Counted from the first letter of the stretch, positions 8,369 to 17,990 are shown. The stretch is 64,000 nucleotides of DNA from Planctomycetaceae bacterium (GCA_020638975.1 JACKHN010000015.1:62001-126000), one strand, 5' to 3'. Numbers and translations: made by a program. The notes: generated by a model not told the origin, from the sequence alone.

Positions 8369-10765
8369 TTATCGTGGCATCTCCTCGCCCTCGCGCGAAG
8401 ACCGTCGAGGAACAACGAGTCGCCGAGCGGGGAACGCCATATCGGAATGTGGTGGCGGGACAACCTGTGAATTGCGAACCTCGTTATCGGAAGTGCGGTC
8501 CACGGTTACGTCACGCGACTCGCAAGTTTCCCAAAGTTTCCCGAATGGCCCCAACAGCAACGCTGGCAATAGCATGAGATCGCCTACAATCGCCGCAGCA
8601 AACAACGCTACCATCATCCACGCGAATCGAGCTGTGGGAACGAAGTCGCTCAACGCAAACACCGCCATTCCGGCGCCGCAGATTAAAGACGATTGCCACA
8701 TGGCTCGCCCGCAATGGCGGTAAGATTCGCGCACCGCCTGACGCCGACTTGCGCCGCTCGCCAAGCTGCGTTGAAAAGTGGTCAGGAAATGAAGCGTATC
8801 GTCAACTGCAACGCCCAACGCAATACTGGCACTCATCACCGATCCTATGTCGATAGGGATTTCCAGCCAGCCCAAGAGGCCGAAGATGAGCAGCGTGGGA
8901 AAGATATTCGGCAGCATCGCGACGAGTCCTCCGCCGACACTGCCCTGCATCACGGTCATGACGATTGTGATAGTCAAGAACGCTAATAGAAAACTGCTGC
9001 GGAGATCGACCAGCAGTTGTCGCTGGACATCATGTACGAGGGGCATGATTCCCGTTGCCTCGATCGCAAAATGAGGTGTCGAACTACTTTCGCCATCCGA
9101 CGCGATAGCCGCCAATCGCTGCCGAATCTCGCTTAACAACACGCCATAGTCTGTTTGTTCCAGTGCACTAACGATCCCTCGAATCCGCCACTGTTGGCGG
9201 CTGTTCGTATTCGAGACCAGCCGCATTTTCGCCCATTGCTGTTCCGTTTGGACTAGTGTGAGGTGGGCGAATCGATGCATAGCCACCGCTTCGTCGGCGC
9301 TGGTTGGTGCACAAGTCGGTAGGGTCGGCAAAAAGGTGAGTGCGGAGAGCGAGCCGCTGACGGACGAACACGCACGCAGCCCGGAATCAATCCGGCGAAC
9401 CTCTGCCAATCGCTGCTGAAGTGAGAGTCCGCTCGAATCCTCAAACGTGATGACGATCTCGATCGGTACGAGCGGCGCGACGTGCGACTCAAGCCAGCGA
9501 TAGTCCGACAGAATGCGACTGTCACGCCCAAACAAGGTCTCAATGCGGACAGAAGTGTTCAGCCTCGACATGCTCCATCCGGCGGCGACCATTGCGAGTA
9601 GCAACCCGATGGTCACGACGCCGTGGTGCCGGGCGAGAACATCGACGAATTGATCAATCCGCGGGCGATGACTTCGACCGCTTCGACTGCTGTTCGATCG
9701 TATCTCTACGTTTTGAGCAACTGCAACTCGCCAAATTGCGAGCGTAGCTGGGACCAGCAACAGGATTAGGCCGGTTGTCAGAATAAGTCCCGCCGTCGAA
9801 TAGGCTCCAAACGATCGTATCGGCGTCAACTCGCTGACCATCAATGACGACATGCCAACTGCCGTCGTGCCTGCCGACAACAAACATGGCAACCAACCGA
9901 TTTGAAAAGCCCGTTGTGCAGCCTGCGAGGGGGAATCACTCGGCGCGGCACTGCGGTAGTAGTTCACTAGATGAATTCCGCCAGCCAATGCCAAAACTTG
10001 CACGAGTGGCGGCAACACAATCAACAATGCACTCATGGTGTCGCCGCAAAGCGAGATCAACGCCAGCGTGGCGATTTGGCAGAACGCCGAAATGCCAAAC
10101 ACAATAACGTTTGCACGCCACGATCCCAGACAATACCACCCAACAGCAAACACGACGAACGCCGACGGAACGGCAAGCTTCTGTAAGGCAGACGCGCTCG
10201 CCAGGTCAACGGACAGCCCGTCAATTACCGGACCGGCAAGATGTAGTTGATCCGCCGGGATGTTGCAGCAGCGTTCCGTCGCTTGCTGAATCAAAGGCAC
10301 GAGTCGAGCACGCTCGGCAAGTCCTCGCTTGGTAAATCCGATCACGACACACGTCGTCACACCATCCGGCCCAATCATCGTGCCACGCAACCGGCGGACC
10401 GCTTCACCCTGTTCGACGCGACCAGCAACAAGTTGCTGGACCATCTCGCGCCCCGTGGCAACTTGATCGAATAGCCAATCGTCACGATCGTAAAATTCAG
10501 GATCTCGTCGCAAGGCCTTCGCGAGTTGATCGAGTTGTGGCAAGTTGATAGTACATCCTTCCCAACTCAGCACAACGACATCGCCGGAACCGAATGTTCG
10601 TGTGAAATTGTCGTACTCGATGCGAGCCGGAAAGTCTGCTGGAGCCCAATCTAGCGGCGAGTTCGCTGTCGTCTGAACCGCTTGCATCGCTTGCCAGACC
10701 ACGACCGGAAGCAGGACGACCCCATAGATCATCACCAAGCGGAAGCGGCGTTGAGCGATATCCAT
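8369..10765 (-). CDS. RND-superfamily MMPL/SSD-type lipid exporter
   Basis: 798 residues. One membrane helix at the N-terminus is followed by a large periplasmic loop, a bundle of about five helices (roughly 195-360), a second single helix near 390, another large loop and a second bundle (about 595-760). This duplicated layout is that of RND/MMPL proteins. The second half contains the SSD-like stretch GVAVDDTLHFLTTFQRSLA, where the two aspartates match the proton-relay region of the family. Ribosome site GGAG with 7-base spacing. Planctomycete members are thought to move lipids or hopanoids, but the substrate here cannot be read from sequence. Neighbouring genes for lipid hydrolysis and lipid binding agree with a lipid role. 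Confidence 0.85.
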   Translation of the reverse strand: MDIAQRRFRLVMIYGVVLLPVVVWQAMQAVQTTANSPLDWAPADFPARIEYDNFTRTFGSGDVVVLSWEGCTINLPQLDQLAKALRRDPEFYDRDDWLFDQVATGREMVQQLVAGRVEQGEAVRRLRGTMIGPDGVTTCVVIGFTKRGLAERARLVPLIQQATERCCNIPADQLHLAGPVIDGLSVDLASASALQKLAVPSAFVVFAVGWYCLGSWRANVIVFGISAFCQIATLALISLCGDTMSALLIVLPPLVQVLALAGGIHLVNYYRSAAPSDSPSQAAQRAFQIGWLPCLLSAGTTAVGMSSLMVSELTPIRSFGAYSTAGLILTTGLILLLVPATLAIWRVAVAQNVEIRSNSSRSGRSHRPRIDQFVDVLARHHGVVTIGLLLAMVAAGWSMSRLNTSVRIETLFGRDSRILSDYRWLESHVAPLVPIEIVITFEDSSGLSLQQRLAEVRRIDSGLRACSSVSGSLSALTFLPTLPTCAPTSADEAVAMHRFAHLTLVQTEQQWAKMRLVSNTNSRQQWRIRGIVSALEQTDYGVLLSEIRQRLAAIASDGESSSTPHFAIEATGIMPLVHDVQRQLLVDLRSSFLLAFLTITIVMTVMQGSVGGGLVAMLPNIFPTLLIFGLLGWLEIPIDIGSVMSASIALGVAVDDTLHFLTTFQRSLASGASRRQAVRESYRHCGRAMWQSSLICGAGMAVFALSDFVPTARFAWMMVALFAAAIVGDLMLLPALLLGPFGKLWETCESRDVTVDRTSDNEVRNSQVVPPPHSDMAFPARRLVVPRRSSREGEEMPR

Positions 10766-10821
10766 TCTCGAACTCCAAAACTAGTGCGAGCCGCACGGAC
10801 GTGTATCGGCGGTGGCGGTCT

Positions 10822-10938
10822 AATTCCCAGGTAGTGGTACACTTCGCCGTAAGTCGGGCACTCCTGCCCGACGAATGACGGCCAAGAGTGGCCATCCTAC
10901 TTTCCGGAATTTCAAACTGTCCCACTACCAATTCCGAG
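10822..10938. repeat. miniature inverted-repeat element, about 99 bp, with near-perfect target duplication
   Basis: Ends are GGTAGTGGTACA on the left and, reversed, GGTAGTGGGACA on the right. The interior has two GC hairpins, one of them GTCGGGCA-CTCC-TGCCCGAC at 10853-10872. Flanks are AATTCCCAG (10822-10830) and AATTCCGAG (10930-10938), 8 of 9 identical, as expected of an aged target-site duplication. No coding capacity. Confidence 0.65.
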
Positions 10939-10980
10939 AGAATCTTGACGAAACAAAACTACGCTTACCCGAAGATCGCA

Positions 10981-11907
10981 CTAGGACACACGGTTGGTCG
11001 TAGACGAGGCAACGGGCCTTCTGCGACCGAGCGGCCCGAAGAAGACGAGCGGATAGCCAACAATGCGCTCTTGATAGCTGCGGTATTCGTTTCCCATGTA
11101 GTACGCCAACCGCTCGTCCTTCAAGTAGCTGCCGACGAAGATGTAGACGGTCCAGATTCCGGTCAGCAATGCATGGTCCCAACTCATGCGCGGTGTGAAC
11201 CAAATTAAGCCCAGGAAGCTGAGATAAATCGGATGGCGGAACCAGCGGTAGAGGCTTCGTTGCTCGAACTGACGCCGAGGTTGCGGTTGGCGACGCAGCC
11301 AATGCCACCACGGAGTCAAGCCCGTTTGGTATCCCAATCCAGAGAGGTACAGACTGTAAAACAGCGCGATCCACGTCACGTAGAAACAGCCCTGCATGAC
11401 CGTTGCCGGTACGCCGGTCAAATCCCAGAGTGTGCCTTCGCTGCCCCGCCAACCCACAAAGATCACGGCAAGGTTCAAGCAAGTCGCAACACAAAACAAA
11501 CACCCGTAGAACTCGGACGGAATATATTTTGTTAGCCGTCGCTTCACGGTCGGATGTAGCAGCGAACTGTGAATTAGCGAAAACTGTAAGGCCAGCAAAG
11601 TATCAACTAGAATCCAAGGCTTTGAACCGGCGTCGCTCCCATCTTTCAAGTAGAAGAAAAGGAACCACACGGTCACGAGGAATCCGAGTTGCGTGCCGAC
11701 CCCAAATGCGACACCACAAGCCCGTCGGAACCACACAGGGCGGCAGGGCCGCCGCCAATGCGAACTATCGCTCGGTTTGAAACAACCCGCTTCCGACCAA
11801 CCTTCGGTCGCTGCTCGTCGCTGGGATCTTGTTGTAACAACAGAACGTTCACTGATAACTAACGCTGGCGATTCATTGTTCTGGTTGTCGTTGACGATCG
11901 TACTCAT
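10981..11907 (-). CDS. MddA/NnrU-family membrane methyltransferase
   Basis: 308 residues from the ATG at 11907 (MSTIVNDNQNNES), 8 bases after the preceding stop; a longer frame to 12081 would overlap the YceI gene. About five membrane helices. The C-terminal third has YRWFRHPIYLSFLGLIWFTP (from about residue 220) and GSYLKDERLAYYMGNEYRSY, the RHPxY and E-R signature of isoprenylcysteine-carboxyl-methyltransferase-like enzymes. The earlier LLALQFSLIHSSLLHPTVKR block resembles methanethiol S-methyltransferase (MddA) and NnrU proteins. The likely reaction is SAM-dependent S- or O-methylation in the membrane; whether the acceptor is methanethiol or a lipid/isoprenoid cannot be decided. Forms a tight pair with the YceI gene upstream. 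Confidence 0.72.
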   Translation of the reverse strand: MSTIVNDNQNNESPALVISERSVVTTRSQRRAATEGWSEAGCFKPSDSSHWRRPCRPVWFRRACGVAFGVGTQLGFLVTVWFLFFYLKDGSDAGSKPWILVDTLLALQFSLIHSSLLHPTVKRRLTKYIPSEFYGCLFCVATCLNLAVIFVGWRGSEGTLWDLTGVPATVMQGCFYVTWIALFYSLYLSGLGYQTGLTPWWHWLRRQPQPRRQFEQRSLYRWFRHPIYLSFLGLIWFTPRMSWDHALLTGIWTVYIFVGSYLKDERLAYYMGNEYRSYQERIVGYPLVFFGPLGRRRPVASSTTNRVS

Positions 11908-11915
11908 CGTTCTAC

Positions 11916-12668
11916 CTAGCGTGATGGAACTTGCTGGACAACAAGCCGCTCGCCGGCAACCCACAAGTCGCCCCAGATGTCGAGTCGATCGGCCACGCCA
12001 ACTGCGCCGAAAGCTTTTGTAAACGGCTTTATTCCGTAGCTGCTTTGCAAAATCGAAAACCCGCCGCGCAGGTGCAGCCAACCGCTTCTTGGCTCAGCAT
12101 CGACCACGATACCAATCGGAGCCGTAGTTCCGTGCAGCACGAAGGCTCCATCAAGTTGATATTGCGGCAAGCCGCGACGACTTAACTCGGCGAGCTTCGT
12201 GACGGATGCGATCTTGAACGTCGCGGTTGGATACATGTGCGTATCCAGGACCCCCGCGCCGTGCATGTTCGCATTGACTTGCTCGCGCGTCGACGCGTCT
12301 GTCGAGCCGGTCAGCCCGACATAGCGGCGAGCTTCGTCGGAGTCGGCATCGAACGAAGGCATGTCAAAGACAAGTTCCCCGCCACCTGAATTGTCATTGA
12401 GAACGACATGTCCCTGCTTCAATCGACCCATGACGCCGTGTTCGTGTCCAAGTCCGGTCTTGTAAACATGAATGAAGACGCGACTCGTTCCAAGATGCAC
12501 TGCTCCCGCTTCGTAAACAACCTGTGCACCGTGTCCAGAAGTGTCGTTGGCCGCGATGCGAGGACCTACGGGAACCTGAGACCAGCCTGCGAGCGGAGAA
12601 AGCCACGCAACGATCAGCGAGATAGCAAACCACCGACGCGCTAGTGCCAATGTTCTGAACTGTGTCAT
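11916..12668 (-). CDS. secreted YceI-like lipid-binding protein
   Basis: 250 residues from the ATG at 12668 (MTQFRTLALARRW), chosen because GGAG lies 6 bases upstream; longer in-frame starts exist. A signal peptide ends near WSQVPVG. The mature part has KTGLGHEHGVMGRL, ELVFDMPSFDAD, a VNANMHGAGVLDTHMYPTATF block and GGFSILQSSYGIKPFTKAFG, which follow the strand order of the YceI eight-stranded barrel. YceI barrels bind long polyprenyl or amide lipids in the periplasm. The gap to the methyltransferase gene is 8 bases, so the two are probably cotranscribed and may act on the same lipid (inference). Confidence 0.85.
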   Translation of the reverse strand: MTQFRTLALARRWFAISLIVAWLSPLAGWSQVPVGPRIAANDTSGHGAQVVYEAGAVHLGTSRVFIHVYKTGLGHEHGVMGRLKQGHVVLNDNSGGGELVFDMPSFDADSDEARRYVGLTGSTDASTREQVNANMHGAGVLDTHMYPTATFKIASVTKLAELSRRGLPQYQLDGAFVLHGTTAPIGIVVDAEPRSGWLHLRGGFSILQSSYGIKPFTKAFGAVGVADRLDIWGDLWVAGERLVVQQVPSR

Positions 12669-12956
12669 CTTGCACTCCATTGGTAATGACACGCGGGCGA
12701 TTCCAACACAAGATTCCGCGTCTCCCAGAGCGGTCTCGTTGGGGTGCCAATCATAGCTGTTATCATTCACCGGGAAAGTTCAATTGACGTGGTCCTGGCA
12801 AGCTAAACAAACCTAAACGAAAACTAATAAACAGTCGAATCGGCGCGCGTTTGGGAGTGCGCGCGAGGGTGAATGATTGGGCTTGCCGCAAGAACGATAC
12901 CCAGCCAATTACGTTCATCTCGATGGATACGGCAGGCACTGCAAGATCATTCGCAC

Positions 12957-12962
12957 TATAAT
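12957..12962 (+). promoter_or_regulatory. perfect -10 box just ahead of the MFS gene (possible leaderless transcript)
   Basis: TATAAT ends 10 bases before the ATG at 12972, so a transcript would start within a few bases of the start codon. No matching -35 is obvious and the gene has no Shine-Dalgarno sequence, which fits a leaderless mRNA. Confidence 0.3.
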
Positions 12963-12971
12963 CGTGCGATC

Positions 12972-14363
12972 ATGTCAGAACTCCAACGACCTATCGAGCC
13001 AAACTCCGAGCTGCACGCACCGGCGACGAATGCGCGATTCGCGGTGACCGCGTGGCTCGCCATGGCCGCTGTTTTCGCATATCTCTGTCGAAATAGCTTG
13101 GTCGTGGCAGAAAGCGACCTGCGCACGGAACTTGGCATCTCCGAAGAACAAATGGGATTCATTCTTGGGCCCGCGTTTTTTTGGACGTACGCACTGGCTC
13201 AGATCCCGACGGCTTGGTTGGGCGAACGATTCGGTTCGCGCCGCTGCTTGCCCGCGTTTGCTGCGGCGTGGTCCGTTGCGACCGCATCAATCGCATTCGC
13301 ATCGGGGTTTGGGCTTTTGGTGGTGAGCCGTGTTGGAAATGGCATTGGTCAAGCGGGCATCTTTCCGAGTTCGACAAGAACACTTGCCCTGTGGAACCCA
13401 CAGACGGAACGAGCCTCCGCGAGCGGAATCCTTGGTGCGTCGATGTCGATTGGGGGCGCACTAGGGGCGTTCCTAACGGGTTGGATGCTCGGTTATATGC
13501 CAGCGAAATACATCTTTGCGATCTTCGCTGTGCCCGGCCTACTGTGGGCATTTGGATTTTGGTGGTGGTTTCGCGAGCGGCCCGAGGAACATCCTTCCGT
13601 CAATGCTGCCGAGTGTGCGTTGATTGCGGAGGGAAGCACGACAACGAAGTCTTCCACGAACAAGCAATTCGATGCGACAATGTGGTTGCAGCTGACGACC
13701 AGTCCGGCGGCTTGGTTGATCTGTGGACAACAGTTCTTTCGAGCCGGGGGCTATGCATTCTTTGCCAGTTGGTTCGCCACCTACCTGATGGAAACTCGCG
13801 GCGTGTCAACCGCTCAGTCCGGTTTTCTCACGGCACTGCCGCTGACCGCAACGGTGTTCGGATCGACGATCGGCGGCATCGCTTCCGATGCGGTCTTCCG
13901 TGCGACGCGCAGTCTTGCCTGGTCGAGAAAGGGGCTCGCGGGCGGAAGTTTGACGTTGTGTGCCGGACTCGTCTTCTCGGCTTTCTTCGTCGCCGATCCA
14001 ACCACGGCTGTGTTGATTATCAGCAGCGGCGCGTTCTTGGCCGCATTTGCAGGACCATGTGCTTATACGGTGACGATGGACATGGGCGGAAACAATGTAG
14101 CATCGCTGTTCAGCACCATGAACATGATCGGCAACTTTGGTGCGGGATTGATGCCTTGGATCGTTCCTCGCTTTAAGACCTGGATCGAACAGACGCCAAG
14201 TCTGTTGGCGCAATGCGATGGGAACAGTTGGAATGCCGTTTTGGTCCTCTTCGCGGTCACCTATCTGGGCGCGGCGGTTTGCTGGCTCTTCCTCAGCACA
14301 AGCGGTACAGTATTCGATCAATCCTTGATAGGAAAGCCACTTGAATATGACCAGAAGCGTTGA
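12972..14363 (+). CDS. MFS transporter, anion/cation symporter type
   Basis: 463 residues from the ATG at 12972 (MSELQRPIEPNS); an upstream in-frame start at 12873 adds an unlikely tail. Twelve hydrophobic segments. The loop between helices 2 and 3 has WLGERFGSRR, a version of the MFS signature, and helix 4-5 has NGIGQAGIFPSSTRTLALW, characteristic of the ACS family that imports organic anions such as hexuronates. The ceramidase-like gene follows at once: its ATG at 14347 lies inside the end of this frame, a 17-base overlap. The pair may take up and process one substrate class (inference). The specific substrate is unknown. Confidence 0.85.
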   Translation: MSELQRPIEPNSELHAPATNARFAVTAWLAMAAVFAYLCRNSLVVAESDLRTELGISEEQMGFILGPAFFWTYALAQIPTAWLGERFGSRRCLPAFAAAWSVATASIAFASGFGLLVVSRVGNGIGQAGIFPSSTRTLALWNPQTERASASGILGASMSIGGALGAFLTGWMLGYMPAKYIFAIFAVPGLLWAFGFWWWFRERPEEHPSVNAAECALIAEGSTTTKSSTNKQFDATMWLQLTTSPAAWLICGQQFFRAGGYAFFASWFATYLMETRGVSTAQSGFLTALPLTATVFGSTIGGIASDAVFRATRSLAWSRKGLAGGSLTLCAGLVFSAFFVADPTTAVLIISSGAFLAAFAGPCAYTVTMDMGGNNVASLFSTMNMIGNFGAGLMPWIVPRFKTWIEQTPSLLAQCDGNSWNAVLVLFAVTYLGAAVCWLFLSTSGTVFDQSLIGKPLEYDQKR

Positions 14364-15795
14364 ATTCAAACAGAGCCTCGTACAAGCCGGCGTCGCCCGC
14401 GGCGACGTGACTCCGCCGATCGGAATTTACCATCGTATGTGGGGCGCGGCGACCCATGACCGTTCAACAGGAGTCCATCGACCGCTCACCGCAACGGTCC
14501 TATCAATCTCTCCGGTCGAAGCTAACGAAAGCTCCCACCACAAGATCATCGTCGCGCTCGATCACTGCTTGCTCTGGACCGTCGAGATGCGAACGCTGCT
14601 GGACCGAGTCTCCGAACGAGCCGGTGTCGGTCGCGATTCGATCACCGTCTTCTTCTCCCACACACACGCTGCTGGCCTGATGGGTCTCGAGCGCTGCGAT
14701 TTACCGGGCGGCGACTTGATTCCACAATACTTGGACGATCTTGCTTCCGAGATCGCGCGACTCGTTCGCGACGCAATCGAAAACGCGGAGCCCGCTGCGA
14801 TCGGTTATGGCACGGGGAACTGCTCGCTCGCGACGAACCGAGACTACTTCGACACCGAGAGAGATGGATACGTCTGCGGTTTTAATCCCGACGGCGTCGC
14901 CGACGACACGGTCGTCGTGGCTCGCGTGACGAGTGATAGCGGCACGACGCTGGCAACGATCGTCAACTATGCCTGCCACCCAACGACGTTGGCCTGGGAC
15001 AACACGTTGATCAGTCCTGACTACGTCGGAGCGATGCGGGAAGTCGTCGAGCAAGCGACCGCTGCCCCCTGCTTCTTCATCCAAGGTGCATCTGGCGATG
15101 TCGGGCCGCGCGAGGGTTTCGTCGGTGATGTCGCCGTAGCAGATCGCAACGGTCGACAGCTTGGCTACGCAGTACTTTCAGCTTTGGAGAATGTTGCCCC
15201 AGTCAAACGGCACTTCGCTTACGCCGGTGCCGTCGTCTCGGGCGCCACGATTGGAACGTGGCAGTACGAGACTGCCACAAACGAACAGCTTCAACGCGCC
15301 GGCACGTGGACATCGTTGGTGTGTGAAGTCGATTTGCCGCTGCGCGACGACCTGCCGCGCCGTGACGAGTTGCTGAACGAACAGAAACACTGGCAGTCCG
15401 AAGAACAAGCGGCAATCGCTGAAGGGAATCCCCAGCGGGCTCGTGAAGCGCGCGCGATGGCCGAGCGTGCGACGCGGCGACTGGTCCGCGTCGAGCATCT
15501 GGCCGAAGGCGATTCGTTCGCCTATCGTGCCGAGTTATGGCGAGTCGGAGACGCGGTTTGGATTCCGCTGGATGGCGAGCACTACAACATTTTGCAGCGG
15601 TCGTTGCGCGAGCAGTTTTCCAATAACCTACTGGTTATCGGCACGCTTGCGAACGGCTCGAACGTCTGGTATTTGCCCGATGCCGATTCCTATGGCAAGG
15701 GACTGTATCAAGAAGAAGCTTCGATCCTGGCTCGCGGAAGCCTTGAGAAACTCATGGAAGCTCTCGCCGCGACGATCGAAGAACTGATTCGATAG
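14347..15795 (+). CDS. neutral/alkaline ceramidase-like hydrolase
   Basis: 482 residues from ATG 14347 (MTRSVEFKQS), overlapping the MFS stop. The N-terminal QAGVARGDVTPPIGIYHRMWG and the FFSHTHAAG and NYACHPTTL segments match the metal-binding N-terminal domain of neutral/non-lysosomal ceramidases. QGASGDVGPREGF occupies the place of the active-site GDVSPN loop, with glycine where the serine nucleophile is expected. Planctomycetes carry many such ceramidase-like proteins of unproven substrate. No obvious signal peptide, so the location is uncertain. The missing serine argues against true ceramidase activity. Confidence 0.75.
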   Translation: MTRSVEFKQSLVQAGVARGDVTPPIGIYHRMWGAATHDRSTGVHRPLTATVLSISPVEANESSHHKIIVALDHCLLWTVEMRTLLDRVSERAGVGRDSITVFFSHTHAAGLMGLERCDLPGGDLIPQYLDDLASEIARLVRDAIENAEPAAIGYGTGNCSLATNRDYFDTERDGYVCGFNPDGVADDTVVVARVTSDSGTTLATIVNYACHPTTLAWDNTLISPDYVGAMREVVEQATAAPCFFIQGASGDVGPREGFVGDVAVADRNGRQLGYAVLSALENVAPVKRHFAYAGAVVSGATIGTWQYETATNEQLQRAGTWTSLVCEVDLPLRDDLPRRDELLNEQKHWQSEEQAAIAEGNPQRAREARAMAERATRRLVRVEHLAEGDSFAYRAELWRVGDAVWIPLDGEHYNILQRSLREQFSNNLLVIGTLANGSNVWYLPDADSYGKGLYQEEASILARGSLEKLMEALAATIEELIR

Positions 15796-15840
15796 AAGCC
15801 AACTGGGCTAACTGCGAGCAGGTTAAATTGCGCGGCCTAA

Positions 15841-17916
15841 TCAAATCTCGTGACTTCGCATCACGTCTGGTGGTGCCGGAGCGTACTCTAAAGGTTCCAT
15901 GGAACAGCCAGCTCGTCCTTGGCTAAGGCTGCGCATCGCGCTGGAATAGCCGAACAGCTCGCTGAGCGGCACATGAGCTTCGATCGCGGTCAAACTGCCG
16001 CGACTCTCCGTCTTCGCAATGACGGCGCGACGTTGTTGCAGGTCGCCCACAAAGTCTCCGACATAGTCTTCGGGAGTCACAATGTCAACTTTCATGATAG
16101 GCTCGAGCAGCACCTTGCCGCCTTGCTCCAGTCCCTTCGTAAAGGCGTCGCTAACGGCCATCTTGAACGCGAGTTCACTCGGCGCTTCCTCACCAGCATC
16201 CCCACCGGTAACAGTCACGCGGAGCTTCGTTAGCGGATAGCCGGCAATCAGGCCACCGCCTTCACCGTGCGCGTTAAGTTCGTCAATGATCACGTTCAGA
16301 ATATCGCCTGGCAACACATCAGGCGGGCACTGACTCAGTACGAGGACCCCTGAATCGTCGCCATCCGCCGGGGCCATCTTGAGCGATACTCGGGCAAACA
16401 ACTGCTGCCCCGAGATCATGCGATCGCAAGCGCCGGTGACCTCCACGGCATGGGCAATTGTCTCGCGGTAACTGACCTGAGGCTTATGGAATTTCACCTT
16501 CAGGCTGAAGTCTCGCAGTAATCGGTTTTTGATGATCTCTAGATGAAGTTCACCCATACCGCTGATCAACGTCTGGCCGGTCTCGCCAACTTTGACTCGC
16601 AACGTGGGGTCTTGGCGAAGCAACAAGGCCAGTGTTTCTTCGAGCTTCTTCCGCTCGGTTGTCGATTCCGGCTCGATCGCCATCGACATCACCGTCTCGG
16701 GAAAATTAATCGACTCAAGCAGGATCGGAGCCTTGGGATCGCACAGCGTGTCGCCAGTAATTGTGTTTCGCAGCCCGATAATGCCTACGATGTCGCCCGC
16801 GTTCGCCACTTCCAGTTGCTGTTCCTTCTTCGTTGCGTGCAACTGCCATAGCTGTGCGACGTTTTCCTTCTTGTCCTTACCGGGATTCAGCGCACGACTG
16901 TTTGACTTTAGCTGGCCCGAATAGATTCGCACCCACGACAAATCACCAGTCTTGGCGGGAAGCACTTTAAAAACCAACCCGCAGAATGGCTCGTCCGGGT
17001 CCGGTTTGCGAGACAACTTCTGTTCCGCACCCTTTTTATCGACGCCCGTCCCTTCCACCGGCGGCATATCGTCTGGGCAGGGCAGGTAATCGGCAACCGC
17101 ATCGAGCAGTGGCGGCACTCCGATGAAATGCAACGCGGAACCGCAAAGCAGTGGCTGGATCTGCATCTGCAGTGTCGCATCGCGGATCACTTGCTTCAGA
17201 AGCGTTTCCGGAATCGGAGCCTCTTGCAACGCTAATTCCATCAGTTCGTCACTGTAGGCATAGAGCTTGTCGAGCATGACGTCACGCCACATCTCGGCTT
17301 CATCGCGGAGCTCCTCGGGGATCTCGGCGCGAGTGACGACCGTCTCCTGAAAAGTCAACATTTTCATGCCTACCAAATCGATGACACCACGAAACGCGTT
17401 GTCGAAATGAGCGGGGCCTTCGCCGATGGGGATTTGAATCGCGACTGGGTTTGCTTGCAACCGACTACCAATCTCATCAAAGACACCTTGAAAATTAGCG
17501 CCTTCGCGATCGAGCTTGTTGATGAAGGCAATCCGCGGCACGTGGTACCGGTCCGCCTGCCGCCAAACTGTTTCGCTTTGAGCTTCGACGCCTTCACGAG
17601 CACTAAACACCACGACGGCTCCGTCAAGCACTCGCAAGCACCGTTCCACTTCCGCCGTGAAGTCGACATGTCCCGGCGTGTCTAGCAGATTGATATGCAC
17701 ATTTCGCCAGTCGAATGTCACGCACGCGGAATAGATGGTAATGCCGCGTTCTTGCTCCTCGGTGTCGTCGTCGGTCGTCGTCGTTCCTTTGTCGACCTCG
17801 CCCGCCCTGTGCTTCGCTCCACTCATAAAGAGCATTCGCTCGGTCACGGTCGTCTTGCCAGCATCGATGTGAGCGATGATCCCGATATTACGGATCTTTT
17901 CCAGCTTGCGTGCCAT
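15841..17916 (-). CDS. fusA: translation elongation factor G
   Basis: 691 residues, the usual length. GTPase motifs are AHIDAGKT (15-22), DTPGH (79-83) and NKLD (133-136); the remaining EF-G domains follow in order. It catalyses GTP-driven translocation of tRNA and mRNA on the ribosome. The switch I segment reads TTTTDDDTEEQERGITIYSA, without the DWMEQ of classical EF-G, a variant I associate with planctomycete and spirochaete EF-Gs. It lies after rpsL and rpsG as in the str operon, but a terminator-like hairpin separates it from rpsG and no tuf follows. Identification is secure; the EF-G subfamily is not. Confidence 0.96.
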   Translation of the reverse strand: MARKLEKIRNIGIIAHIDAGKTTVTERMLFMSGAKHRAGEVDKGTTTTDDDTEEQERGITIYSACVTFDWRNVHINLLDTPGHVDFTAEVERCLRVLDGAVVVFSAREGVEAQSETVWRQADRYHVPRIAFINKLDREGANFQGVFDEIGSRLQANPVAIQIPIGEGPAHFDNAFRGVIDLVGMKMLTFQETVVTRAEIPEELRDEAEMWRDVMLDKLYAYSDELMELALQEAPIPETLLKQVIRDATLQMQIQPLLCGSALHFIGVPPLLDAVADYLPCPDDMPPVEGTGVDKKGAEQKLSRKPDPDEPFCGLVFKVLPAKTGDLSWVRIYSGQLKSNSRALNPGKDKKENVAQLWQLHATKKEQQLEVANAGDIVGIIGLRNTITGDTLCDPKAPILLESINFPETVMSMAIEPESTTERKKLEETLALLLRQDPTLRVKVGETGQTLISGMGELHLEIIKNRLLRDFSLKVKFHKPQVSYRETIAHAVEVTGACDRMISGQQLFARVSLKMAPADGDDSGVLVLSQCPPDVLPGDILNVIIDELNAHGEGGGLIAGYPLTKLRVTVTGGDAGEEAPSELAFKMAVSDAFTKGLEQGGKVLLEPIMKVDIVTPEDYVGDFVGDLQQRRAVIAKTESRGSLTAIEAHVPLSELFGYSSAMRSLSQGRAGCSMEPLEYAPAPPDVMRSHEI

Positions 17917-17990
17917 CGAACTTTGTCAGCGACTTCTAGCCGCCACCCTTTCGCGTGCGAACCTTCTGCGGAAAACTGCGCCGTATGCGC

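Noticed and set aside
13181..14176. 331-residue open frame inside the MFS gene in another frame
   Set aside because: It is rich in Arg and Cys with no domain, while the overlapping frame is a textbook MFS protein.
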